DNA of 12,465 bases from JBLNBQ01 sp050260095 (GCA_050260095.1 JBLNBQ010000013.1:1-12465), one strand, 5' to 3'; shown: positions 7,088 to 12,465, counted from the first letter of the stretch. The notes: generated from the letters alone by a model not told the origin. Program-made: numbers and translations.

Positions 7088-7447
7088 ATGTCCAGCGGTA
7101 GTGTGGTGGTCATCGGATACCCGGTCGTGCAGCTACAGACCGGAAGTGGCTGCGGGTGAGGTGGCGGGTGCGGCCCGGTGGGCAGCAAGGAACAGAGCCT
7201 CGAAGAGTTCGCCGGCGACCTCGCTCGGGCTGTGAAAGCGACCTTCGGCGACAAGGTGGAGGTCAAGGCGGTCAACCTGTACTCCCCCGAGGCTGGACAG
7301 TACCCCCAGGTACTCGACTTCATCCGGCAGCACCCCACGGCTACCCTGCCACTCATCGTCATCAACGGCAAGGTCCGTTTCGATGGGCGGATCTCCCCCA
7401 GATGGATCATTCAGACCCTCCAACAGGAGCTCACCGCAGAGGAGTGA
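7088..7447 (+). CDS. Putative selenoprotein, thioredoxin-fold, with UGA-encoded Sec24
   Basis: Read through one in-frame TGA (7157-7159), this is a 119-residue thioredoxin-fold protein. Strand 1 (VVVIGYP, 6-12) leads into a Cys/Sec loop, C22-G-U24-GGG-C28. A helix (SLEEFAGDLARAV, 37-49), strand 2 (VEVKAVNLY, 57-65), a second helix (72-81) and TLP88 before a strand (LIVINGK) follow, TLP being the usual cis-proline position. Without readthrough the reading from GTG 7178 lacks strand 1 and the whole redox loop, and TGA would sit exactly where a family Cys is expected. A hairpin directly downstream fits a bacterial SECIS element. It starts 10 bases after arsA (Shine-Dalgarno TGAGG, about 8 bases before ATG) and ends 4 bases before arsD, whose C-terminal half looks similar. 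Role inferred: a redox partner or As(III)-handling protein. The alternative is a nonsense-mutated gene. I do not recognise a named family. Confidence 0.75.
7157..7187 (+). promoter_or_regulatory. Candidate selenocysteine UGA and bacterial SECIS hairpin
   Basis: TGA at 7157-7159 is followed by a hairpin at 7169-7187. UGC (7169-7171) pairs with GCA (7185-7187), a G/A mismatch follows (7172, 7184), then GCCC (7173-7176) pairs with GGGC (7180-7183), closing a GGU loop (7177-7179). The loop starts 17 bases after UGA, within the usual range for bacterial SECIS elements. GGU matches the loop bases contacted by SelB in the E. coli fdhF element. A competing 4-bp stem CGGG/CCCG (7165-7168 with 7174-7177) exists. 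Confidence 0.65.
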
Positions 7448-7451
7448 GAGC

Positions 7452-7778
7452 ATGGCTGCAGTGAAAATTGAGATCTTCGATCCCCCTATGTGCTGCGCAA
7501 CCGGCATCTGCGGCCCGACGGTGGACCCGAACCTCATCCGCGTGAACGAGGCGATCCTGGCGCTGGAGAAGGCCCACCCGCTGCAGGTGGAGATCAAGCG
7601 GTACATGCCGACCACCCATCCGGCCGCCTTTCTCGGCAACCAAGAGGTGGTCCGCTTGATGCGGGAGCAGGGCGTGGGAGTCCTGCCGATCACCGCAGTG
7701 AACGGCACGGTCGTGCGGACCGGCGGCTATCTGACCTATGAGGAAATGGAAGCCGAGGTGACCGCCCGGCAGAGATGA
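7452..7778 (+). CDS. arsD: ArsD arsenic metallochaperone
   Basis: A 108-residue ArsD, which carries cytosolic As(III) to ArsA and raises its affinity for the metalloid. The family signature opens the protein: KIEIFDPPMCCATGICG, with Cys14, Cys15 and Cys20 matching the essential Cys12-Cys13-Cys18 triad of E. coli ArsD. The thioredoxin-like core continues to GVLPITAVNG and ends TGGYLTYEEMEAEV. The extra vicinal C-terminal cysteine pairs of the plasmid R773 protein are absent, as in many short ArsD. ATG 7452 follows GAGGAG (7438-7443) at 8 bases and lies 4 bases after the selenoprotein stop, so the two are probably translationally linked. Adjacency to arsA fits the known ArsA-ArsD partnership. 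Confidence 0.95.
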   Translation: MAAVKIEIFDPPMCCATGICGPTVDPNLIRVNEAILALEKAHPLQVEIKRYMPTTHPAAFLGNQEVVRLMREQGVGVLPITAVNGTVVRTGGYLTYEEMEAEVTARQR

Positions 7779-7831
7779 CGCGGCCTAGCGAGGATCCAAG
7801 CGATAACACGCAAGAAGGGGGAACAGAGTGC

Positions 7832-8932
7832 ATGGACGCCGTCACCGACAAGCAAACAACTATCCAGGCGGAGAAAGGTAAGGGCCTGGGTTTCTTCGAG
7901 AAGTACCTAACTGTCTGGGTGGCCATTTGCATCGTGGTAGGCGTGATCCTCGGCCAAGTGTGGCCGGCCTTCCCGCAGACCCTGAACCGGTTCACCTATG
8001 CCCAGGTCTCGCTTCCGGTCAGCATCCTGATCTGGCTCATGATCTATCCGATGATGGTGCAGATCGACTTCGGCAGCATCTTCAAGTCGAAGAAGACGCC
8101 TAAAGGCCTCACGATCACCCTGGTGGTGAACTGGCTCATCAAGCCATTCTCCATGCTCTTCTTCGCCTGGCTCTTCCTCAAGGTCTTCTTCGCCCCGTTC
8201 ATCACTCCGGCCCTGGCTTCCCAGTACGTCGCCGGCGCGATTCTCCTGGGCGCCGCCCCCTGCACCGCCATGGTCTTCGTCTGGAGCTACCTCTCTGGCG
8301 GCCATGCCGGACACACCCTGGTCCAGGTGGCCATCAACGACCTGGTGGTCTTGGTGGCCTACGCCCCGATCGTCATGTTCCTGCTCGGGGTCACCTCGAT
8401 CAAGGTGCCCTATGACACCCTCCTGCTCTCCGTGGGTCTTTTCATCCTCATCCCGTTGATCTTCGGGTACGTCTCCCGCGTCCAGCTCATCAAGCGCAAA
8501 GGGATGGAGTGGTTCGAGAACGTCTTCCTCAAGAGCCTGAGCCCGCTCACCATCATCGGGCTGCTCCTGACGCTCATCATTCTCTTCTCGTTCCAGGGAG
8601 ACGTCATCATCCACAAGCCGTTCCACATCCTGCTCATCGCCATCCCGATGATCATCCAGACCTTCTTCATCTTCTACACGGGCTACTTCTGGGCCAAGTG
8701 GTGGAAGGTCGACTACGAAATCGCCGCACCCGCTGCGATGGTCGGGGCCAGCAACTTTTTCGAGCTAGCGGTGGCGGTGGCCATCTCGCTCTTCGGTCTC
8801 TCCTCCGGCGCCGCGCTAGCGACTGTGGTTGGGGTCCTGACCGAGGTGCCCATCATGCTCACCCTGGTGGCAATCTGCAAGAAGACCAAGCACTGGTTCC
8901 CGAGCATGCACGACAAGAAGGTCGTGGCCTGA
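7832..8932 (+). CDS. acr3: Acr3 arsenite efflux permease
   Basis: A 366-residue, roughly ten-helix inner-membrane permease of the BASS/ACR3 superfamily that exports As(III). Diagnostic motifs are ILLGAAPCTAMVFVWSYLS (about 137-155), with the conserved Cys144 needed for transport in characterised Acr3 proteins, GASNFFELAVAVAISLFG (305-322), and VLTEVPIM with Glu338, the counterpart of the conserved glutamate in the late helix. It is not ArsB, which lacks these motifs. ATG 7832 is chosen over an upstream in-frame ATG at 7775 because AAGGGGG lies about 10 bases before it and the added 19 residues are polar and non-conserved. The 53-base gap after arsD is the largest in the operon. It works with ArsA as an ATP-driven pump or alone using the proton gradient. 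Confidence 0.96.
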   Translation: MDAVTDKQTTIQAEKGKGLGFFEKYLTVWVAICIVVGVILGQVWPAFPQTLNRFTYAQVSLPVSILIWLMIYPMMVQIDFGSIFKSKKTPKGLTITLVVNWLIKPFSMLFFAWLFLKVFFAPFITPALASQYVAGAILLGAAPCTAMVFVWSYLSGGHAGHTLVQVAINDLVVLVAYAPIVMFLLGVTSIKVPYDTLLLSVGLFILIPLIFGYVSRVQLIKRKGMEWFENVFLKSLSPLTIIGLLLTLIILFSFQGDVIIHKPFHILLIAIPMIIQTFFIFYTGYFWAKWWKVDYEIAAPAAMVGASNFFELAVAVAISLFGLSSGAALATVVGVLTEVPIMLTLVAICKKTKHWFPSMHDKKVVA

Positions 8933-8954
8933 TCGAAGCGGAAGGGGACTGCTA

Positions 8955-9260
8955 GTGCGCCTTGACGTGACCGCTCAGGCCCGGGAATACATCACAGCCT
9001 GCGGAGGATCTGTCCTGATCGTCTCCGCAACGCCCCACGGGTGTTGTGGGGGGACTGGCGCCCCGATGCTTCAGATCAACACGGAGCGCCCGGCCCAGGA
9101 TCCGGACGAATACCTCCAGTTCGGGGAGGGGGGAGTGGCCGTGCACGTGCCCGGGCAACTCGGCCACCTCCCCCGCCTCTCGGTATCGCTGAAGCGGTTC
9201 TTGTGGTTCAGAGCATTGGCCGTCGATGGGCCAGACGAAGTGGGGGTTCGGCAAGAGTGA
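8955..9260 (+). CDS. HesB-like CC/Se-motif family protein (Cys form)
   Basis: A 101-residue small protein with the fold signature of HesB/IscA-like proteins: MRLDVTAQAREYI at the start, a central HGCCGG (29-33) and the late LSVSLKRFLWFRALAV. The Cys30-Cys31 pair is the hallmark of the family named CC/Se-motif (seleno)protein, in which some members have selenocysteine at this spot; here both are cysteine codons. A third cysteine (Cys16) is present. Normal IscA proteins have separated C-terminal cysteines that bind Fe-S clusters, and these are missing, so cluster assembly is unlikely. Vicinal cysteines in an ars operon suggest As(III) or Se binding, which is inference. GTG 8955 follows GAAGGGGA at about 6 bases. 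Its stop overlaps the arsC start (GTGA), so the two are translationally coupled. Confidence 0.75.
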   Translation: MRLDVTAQAREYITACGGSVLIVSATPHGCCGGTGAPMLQINTERPAQDPDEYLQFGEGGVAVHVPGQLGHLPRLSVSLKRFLWFRALAVDGPDEVGVRQE

Positions 9261-10114
9261 CCCAGCCAATCAGGATGCTCTTCCTCTGCACCGGCAACTC
9301 ATGTCGCAGTCAAATGGCCGAAGGATGGGCCAACGCTCTCCACAACGGTAGAATTGAGGCCTTCTCGGCCGGCACCGACCCCGGGGAGGTCAACCCTCTG
9401 GCAGTCAAAGTGATGGCTGAAGCCGGCGTGGACATCTCCGGACACCGATCGAAACACTTGGGCGAGTTCCTTGGCCAACCCTTCGATTACGTCGTAACGC
9501 TCTGTGACAGCGCCCAGGCGGCCTGTCCCGTCTTCCCCGGCGCCAAGCAGACCGTTCATGCTGGCTTCCCAGACCCGGCCCAAGCCACCGGGAAACCCGA
9601 CGAGATCCAAGCGGAGTTCCGCCGGGTCCGTGATCAGTTGAAGGACTTCGTCGCCGGCCTGCCCCGGTCGCTGGAGGTCAGGGTCGCGGCGGAGGCCGCT
9701 CGACACAAGGCCGAACAGATGTACGCCGATGGACGGTTCTTCTGCTCCGAGGCGGTCTTCCTGGTCGCCAACGAGTACCTTGGCCACCCCGTCCCCGACG
9801 AGATGGTCCGCCTGGCTTCCGGATTCCCCGTCGGTATCGGCACTTCCGGCTGCACTTGTGGCGCGATCGCGGGTGGTGTCATGGCCTTGGGGCTCCGTTA
9901 TGGCCGCACGGAAGCTGGCGCCCCCATGCCGGGGATGCTGGAAGCGGCCAAAGAGTTGCACGACCGTTTCAAGTCCCGGCGGAAGAGCACCTGTTGCCGG
10001 GTTTTGACCAAAGGGATGACCCTCGGCTCGCCGGAGCACCTCAGGCACTGCGTTGGGATTACGGGAGAAGTCGCCGCCGACGTAATAGAGTTGCTTGCCA
10101 GGCCAAATCCTTGA
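9257..10114 (+). CDS. arsC: Arsenate reductase fused to a C_GCAxxG_C_C redox domain
   Basis: 285 residues in two parts. Residues 1-135 are a low-molecular-weight-phosphatase-type ArsC: P-loop CTGNSCR (11-17), TLCDSAQAACPVFPG (81-95) with Cys83 and Cys90, and FPDPA (104-108). Cys11, Cys83 and Cys90 match the Cys10-Cys82-Cys89 relay of S. aureus ArsC, which is recycled by thioredoxin. Residues 140-285 resemble the C_GCAxxG_C_C redox-active family: FFCSEA (Cys163), GCTCGAIAGG (Cys199, Cys201), TCC (Cys246-247) and HC (Cys265). No stop or frameshift separates them. The added domain may serve as a built-in electron donor or metalloid-binding module. GTG 9257 overlaps the preceding stop; ATG 9275 is possible but would cut the first strand. 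This is the last operon gene. Confidence 0.88.
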   Translation: MTQPIRMLFLCTGNSCRSQMAEGWANALHNGRIEAFSAGTDPGEVNPLAVKVMAEAGVDISGHRSKHLGEFLGQPFDYVVTLCDSAQAACPVFPGAKQTVHAGFPDPAQATGKPDEIQAEFRRVRDQLKDFVAGLPRSLEVRVAAEAARHKAEQMYADGRFFCSEAVFLVANEYLGHPVPDEMVRLASGFPVGIGTSGCTCGAIAGGVMALGLRYGRTEAGAPMPGMLEAAKELHDRFKSRRKSTCCRVLTKGMTLGSPEHLRHCVGITGEVAADVIELLARPNP

Positions 10115-10156
10115 GGGCAGAGCGACTCACCAGCAACGTCCGGAAGAACTTGGCCC

Positions 10157-10204
10157 AGTGAAAAAGGACGGCTTCACGCCCACCGTAGGTTCACTCCTCT
10201 TTTT
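10157..10204 (+). terminator. Probable terminator of the ars operon
   Basis: AGTGAA (10157-10162) pairs with TTCACT (10190-10195), with an inner ACGG/CCGT stem, followed by CCTCTTTTT. It lies 43 bases after the arsC stop. The stem has an internal loop, so termination strength is uncertain. Confidence 0.45.
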
Positions 10205-10217
10205 CGCCGTTGCCTCT

Positions 10218-10253
10218 GATACGGTTCTCCGTATCGCCCTGAACGGCGAATCC
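10218..10253. repeat. Right copy of the dispersed repeat, with hairpin
   Basis: GGTTCTCCGTATCG (10223-10236), eight variable bases and GGCGAATCC (10245-10253) repeat the 170-200 sequence in the same orientation. This copy also forms a perfect 7-bp hairpin, GATACGG-TTCT-CCGTATC (10218-10235), that is degenerate in the left copy. It lies just past the ars operon, so the two copies bracket the oxidase and ars genes. Confidence 0.6.
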
Positions 10254-10428
10254 ACCTGGGCTTTCTCTCCCCACCCGACAACGCTGAACCAGGAGCGTCT
10301 CTTGGAAAATGGAACTAGCTTCGCAGGGAGGAGGCGCCGGCCCATTTAAGACGCACTGGAAGCGCAGGTGCGCTGCACTGCGCAGGGCTTGGCTTGCTGC
10401 GCCGAGTATGGGGGTGAGCGTGCTGAAT
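10254..10428. other. Non-coding spacer with a hairpin
   Basis: No gene is supported. GCGCAG (10362-10367) and CTGCGC (10378-10383) pair, and TGC/GCA extends the stem to 9 bp with one bulged G and a GCT loop. No T-run follows, so its role is unclear. I could not find a clear promoter for the downstream cassette. Confidence 0.4.
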
Positions 10429-10569
10429 ATGAACTGGACAGAAGAGGCCGAACAGTTGCTGTCAGACGGCGAAGACAGGGCCCGGGTCGGACGTCGGGAG
10501 CGCTTGCGGACGCTCCTTTCAGTGGAGGATAAGGAAGCAGCCCCTATGCCGGGCCTCGCATATGAATGA
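10429..10569 (+). CDS. Hypothetical 46-residue ORF upstream of the HEPN-like gene
   Basis: Begins MNWTEEAEQLLSDGEDRAR, is charged and probably helical, and ends MPGLAYE. No family is recognised with confidence and no good ribosome-binding site precedes ATG 10429. Its stop overlaps the start of the next frame in ATGAATGA (10562-10569). Read across the overlap, LAYE followed by MNEEARLCWYVGAF looks continuous, so this may instead be the N-terminal part of one HEPN-like gene split by a frameshift. Either reading is possible. Confidence 0.35.
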   Translation: MNWTEEAEQLLSDGEDRARVGRRERLRTLLSVEDKEAAPMPGLAYE

Positions 10570-10975
10570 AGAGGCGCGGTTGTGCTGGTATGTCGGGGCC
10601 TTCGTGGCGACAATAATGATGAGCCAGATGGCATTCGAAGAGGCCCTTCGCTCCCACCATCGCATTGTCACAGGAGTAGATGGCGCACTAAGGGACAGTC
10701 TGAAGTTGGAGTCGGCCGGATTCGCATCCCTTGTTGCCAGGGCGAGAAAAGATGGTTGGCTTCTGCCCGATGAAGCACTCTCTGTAGACAACCTAAGAAG
10801 ACACCGCAATCCGTGGGTACACCCGAAGGACGTGGCAAGTAGCCGGGAAGATGGCGCAAGGGATCCGGCGCGTCCTGCGCGGGCTCTTCGTCGAAAGAAC
10901 CCACCGGTCTCAGTCGAGGCCGGTGGGTTCGGAGTCCATCGTTACAGTTGGTTCTGGGAGGGCGGGCCGGGTTGA
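10562..10975 (+). CDS. HEPN-like domain protein
   Basis: 137 residues. EEARLCWYVGAFVATIMMSQ then MAFEEALRSHHRIV is the long helix pattern of HEPN/DUF4145-type proteins. GFASLVARARKDGWLLPDE and LRRHRNPWVHPKD follow, giving R82-NPWV-H87, the Rx4-6H motif that forms the ribonuclease centre in many HEPN toxins. The region after residue 90 is Arg/Pro/Gly-rich, looks unlike the family and contains a strong hairpin (10897-10930), so the natural C-terminus may be lost or shifted. Its stop overlaps the next start in TTGA (10972-10975). HEPN proteins act in toxin-antitoxin, abortive infection and RNA processing; no MNT partner is seen. The function is unknown. Confidence 0.5.
   Translation: MNEEARLCWYVGAFVATIMMSQMAFEEALRSHHRIVTGVDGALRDSLKLESAGFASLVARARKDGWLLPDEALSVDNLRRHRNPWVHPKDVASSREDGARDPARPARALRRKNPPVSVEAGGFGVHRYSWFWEGGPG
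10897..10930. other. Near-perfect 15-bp hairpin
   Basis: GAACCCACCGG (10897-10907) pairs with CCGGTGGGTTC (10920-10930). Inside, T10908-G10919 (U-G in RNA) and CTC/GAG extend it to 15 pairs around an AGTC loop. No T-run follows on the plus strand; on the minus strand TTTCG follows. It lies within the 3' end of the HEPN-like frame and 42 bases before the next gene start. Confidence 0.7.
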
Positions 10976-12039
10976 AGCGGATCGTTTTCGAGCGGGAAAC
11001 CCTCTACGACGAAGTCTGGCGGGAGCCCATGACCATCGTCGCCAAGCGGTACGAGATGTCCGACGTGGCACTCCACAAGATCTGCAAGAAACTCAACATC
11101 CCGGTGCCAGGCAGAGGCTACTGGGCCAAGTTGAGGGCAGGTGGCAAGGTCAAGAAGGCGCCGCTCCCAAAGTCCAAGGGGCCTCAGACCTACATCTCCG
11201 AGCGACCTGACGACGTGGAAAGGCCGTCGGGTGGAGCTCGGGAGGACCGGTTCGCCTTTCTGGATCCTGCAACGCGCCAGAGGCTGGAGGAAGTCTGTTC
11301 TGGCATCGTAGTGCCGGAGCAGTTGACCCGCCCCCACCCCCTGGTTTCGGAGTTGGCAAAGCACCTTCGCGGCACCCGCCGGCGCAACAGCTTCAATCGG
11401 TACCAGTCACCACCCCGCGTGCTCGACGTGTCCGTGACGGAGTCCTCCCGAGACAGGGCGCTCAAAATCATGGACACCCTCATCAAGTCGCTGGAGAAGC
11501 TGGGCCACGCCGTAGAGGTCGATCAGCGCTCCGGCGACACCTACGTCAGGACCGGCCAGCAGCAACTCCCAATCCTCCTCAAGGAGCGCACCAAGCAGGT
11601 CGACCACGTGCTCACCCCGGCGGAACTCAAGGCACAGGAGAAGGGCCAGTACATCTACATCACCAGGTTCAACTACCTGCCTACCGACGAACTGACCCTC
11701 ACTATCGACGGCTGGGAGGCACCCCGCAAGAACTGGTCCGACGGCAAGCAGCACCACCTCGAAGACCACTTGGGCAAGTTCATCATGGGCCTCGTCCTGG
11801 CAGCGGAGATCGAGCGGAAACGAGAGGAAGAGCGGCGAGAGGAAGAACGGCGCCGCACCGAAGCCGAGCGGCGAAGGCTCGAACGGCAGCGCCTCCGGGA
11901 GGAGGAGCTTAGCCGGTTTGCCGAGCTGCAGAAAGCGGCCGAGGACTGGCAACTCGCCGAGACGCTCCGCCGGTATGTCGAGGCGGTTGGGGAGAAGCTG
12001 GCCCAAGCCAGGGATCCCGGGAATGCGTATTCCGGCTGA
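10972..12039 (+). CDS. Uncharacterised protein with N-terminal HTH-like region and C-terminal coiled coil
   Basis: 355 residues. The N-terminus (IVFERETLYDEVWREPM, then AKRYEMSDVALHKICKKLNI and GRGYWAKLRAGGK) matches the opening of a widespread uncharacterised bacterial family. The SDVALHKICKKLNIPVP stretch looks like a short helix-turn-helix. Residues about 279-322 are an extreme Glu/Arg repeat (EEERREEERRRTEAERRR), a probable single helix or coiled coil. There are no catalytic motifs, signal peptide or membrane segments. TTG 10972 is chosen because GGGAGG (10956-10961) lies about 9 bases upstream and the conserved region starts at once; an upstream TTG 10948 adds eight non-conserved residues. 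The stop coincides with the putative left tip of an IS21 element, so the C-terminus may be cut or replaced. Function unknown. Confidence 0.8.
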   Translation: MKRIVFERETLYDEVWREPMTIVAKRYEMSDVALHKICKKLNIPVPGRGYWAKLRAGGKVKKAPLPKSKGPQTYISERPDDVERPSGGAREDRFAFLDPATRQRLEEVCSGIVVPEQLTRPHPLVSELAKHLRGTRRRNSFNRYQSPPRVLDVSVTESSRDRALKIMDTLIKSLEKLGHAVEVDQRSGDTYVRTGQQQLPILLKERTKQVDHVLTPAELKAQEKGQYIYITRFNYLPTDELTLTIDGWEAPRKNWSDGKQHHLEDHLGKFIMGLVLAAEIERKREEERREEERRRTEAERRRLERQRLREEELSRFAELQKAAEDWQLAETLRRYVEAVGEKLAQARDPGNAYSG

Positions 12040-12042
12040 AGC

Positions 12043-12143
12043 CGACCACCTGTTCCGATTCAAATCGACCACCCGTTCCGATTGAAATCGTCCACTGATT
12101 CCGATCCAAATCGTCCACCTGTTCTGGTCCAAATCGACCACCC
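12043..12143. repeat. IS21 terminal repeats, 4.4 copies of a 23-bp unit
   Basis: Copies at 12043-12065, 12066-12088, 12089-12111 and 12112-12134, with a partial copy at 12135-12143. Each has the form CGWCCAC, a variable centre, TTCCGAT-like, then CAAAT or GAAAT. The period is exactly 23. There are no unique spacers, so this is not a CRISPR array; these are presumed transposase-binding sites. Confidence 0.9.
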
Positions 12144-12239
12144 GAGAGACGAAGCGGCGCAGGAGCAACCGACCGTAGGCGTTTCCCACACTGAGCTGGA
12201 AGCCCTTGTTGTGCAGCTCACGAGGAAGGAGAAACGTCT

Positions 12240-12465
12240 GTGGCCAACAGGAGGGTGTCCATGCGCAAGATCAAAGAGATGCTTCGTCTGCACGACGAGT
12301 TGGGGCTGAAGCAGCGGGAAATCGCGCGGAGCCTGGGGATTTCTCACAGCACCGTCGGCGATTTGCTGGGCCGGATGAGGGCATCGGGGCTCGCCTGGCC
12401 GCTCCCGGAAGACCTGGATGAGGCGGCCCTGGAAGGGATGCTCTATCCGGGTAACGCCGGACTAA
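12240..12465 (+). CDS. istA: IstA transposase of IS21 family, N-terminal part
   Basis: The frame runs to the window edge. From ATG 12261 it reads MRKIKEMLRLHDELGLKQRE, then IARSLGISHSTVGDLLGRM and ASGLAWPLPEDLDEAALEG. This is the typical opening of IstA, with an HTH for recognising the terminal repeats and the conserved WPLPEDLD stretch. The DDE core lies outside the window. GTG 12240, in frame with GGAAGGAG 8 bases upstream, is an equally good start; ATG 12261 has GGAGG (12250-12254) 6 bases before it. istB would be expected downstream. Confidence 0.9.
   Translation, partial: MANRRVSMRKIKEMLRLHDELGLKQREIARSLGISHSTVGDLLGRMRASGLAWPLPEDLDEAALEGMLYPGNAGL

Larger units (their letters stand above)
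12037..12465 (+). mobile_element. IS21-family insertion sequence, left end (partial)
   Basis: Four tandem 23-bp repeats directly before an istA gene are the layout of an IS21 left end, where the transposase binds multiple terminal repeats. IS21 elements start with TG; the best candidate tip is TGAAGCC at 12037, but the exact boundary is not proven without the right end or a target duplication. The element continues past the window edge. Confidence 0.75.

Noticed and set aside
7178..7447. GTG 7178 as the start of an 89-aa protein
   Set aside because: This start gives a thioredoxin fold without its first strand and redox loop and lies in a hairpin loop; reading through the UGA gives a complete domain. 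It is kept as the fallback if the selenoprotein reading fails.
7907..8626. 239-codon minus-strand frame opposite acr3
   Set aside because: The Glu/Asp/His-rich translation is the expected antisense of a hydrophobic membrane protein.
12043..12143. Repeat cluster as a CRISPR array
   Set aside because: The repeats abut one another with an exact 23-bp period and have no unique spacers; position before istA identifies them as IS21 terminal repeats.
11407..12189. 260-codon minus-strand frame opposite the 355-aa gene, running into the IS21 repeats
   Set aside because: Antisense shadow; its N-terminal repeats are just the 23-bp DNA repeats translated.

Overview
The window reads as a mobile arsenic-resistance region from a GC-rich bacterium that probably makes selenoproteins. 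Several starts appear to be GTG or TTG, TGA is the usual stop, and intergenic gaps inside the operon are very short. A membrane-protein remnant resembles sequences I associate with Firmicutes, so a GC-rich, possibly thermophilic Firmicutes-like or Chloroflexota-like host is plausible. The sequence alone does not settle the taxon.

Layout. Positions 1-156 hold the broken 5' part of an IS3-family transposase on the minus strand, followed by a short repeat (170-200) that recurs at 10223-10253. A very large secreted multicopper oxidase (578-3832, minus) ends in a strong hairpin terminator. A 480-base gap (3833-4312) follows; it contains a tandem 13-bp repeat and a remnant of a membrane-protein gene. 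Two arsR genes are then divergently transcribed. The minus-strand one has a well-formed promoter whose -35/-10 spacer is itself a palindrome.

The plus-strand operon (4829-10114) runs arsR, arsA, a thioredoxin-fold gene with an in-frame UGA, arsD, acr3, a small CC/Se-motif HesB-like gene and an arsC fused to a C_GCAxxG_C_C redox domain. Gaps are 2, 10, 4, 53, 22 and -4 nt. The products form a full route. The ArsC half reduces arsenate. ArsD, and probably the two small Cys/Sec proteins, bind or shuttle As(III). Acr3, energised by the double ATPase ArsA, exports it. ArsR senses it.

The most notable item is the gene between arsA and arsD. Codon 24 is TGA inside the motif C-G-U-G-G-G-C. The frame continues with the rest of a thioredoxin fold, and a hairpin with a GGU loop lies 17 nt after the UGA, where a bacterial SECIS element should be. 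I read it as a previously unannotated selenoprotein of an arsenic operon; a standard ORF caller would miss its N-terminal third and active site.

Beyond the operon there is a weak terminator, the second copy of the repeat, and a three-ORF cassette with overlapping stops and starts (a 46-aa ORF, a HEPN-like protein and a 355-aa HTH/coiled-coil protein). The window ends in an IS21-family element: four 23-bp tandem terminal repeats and the N-terminus of istA, cut by the window edge.
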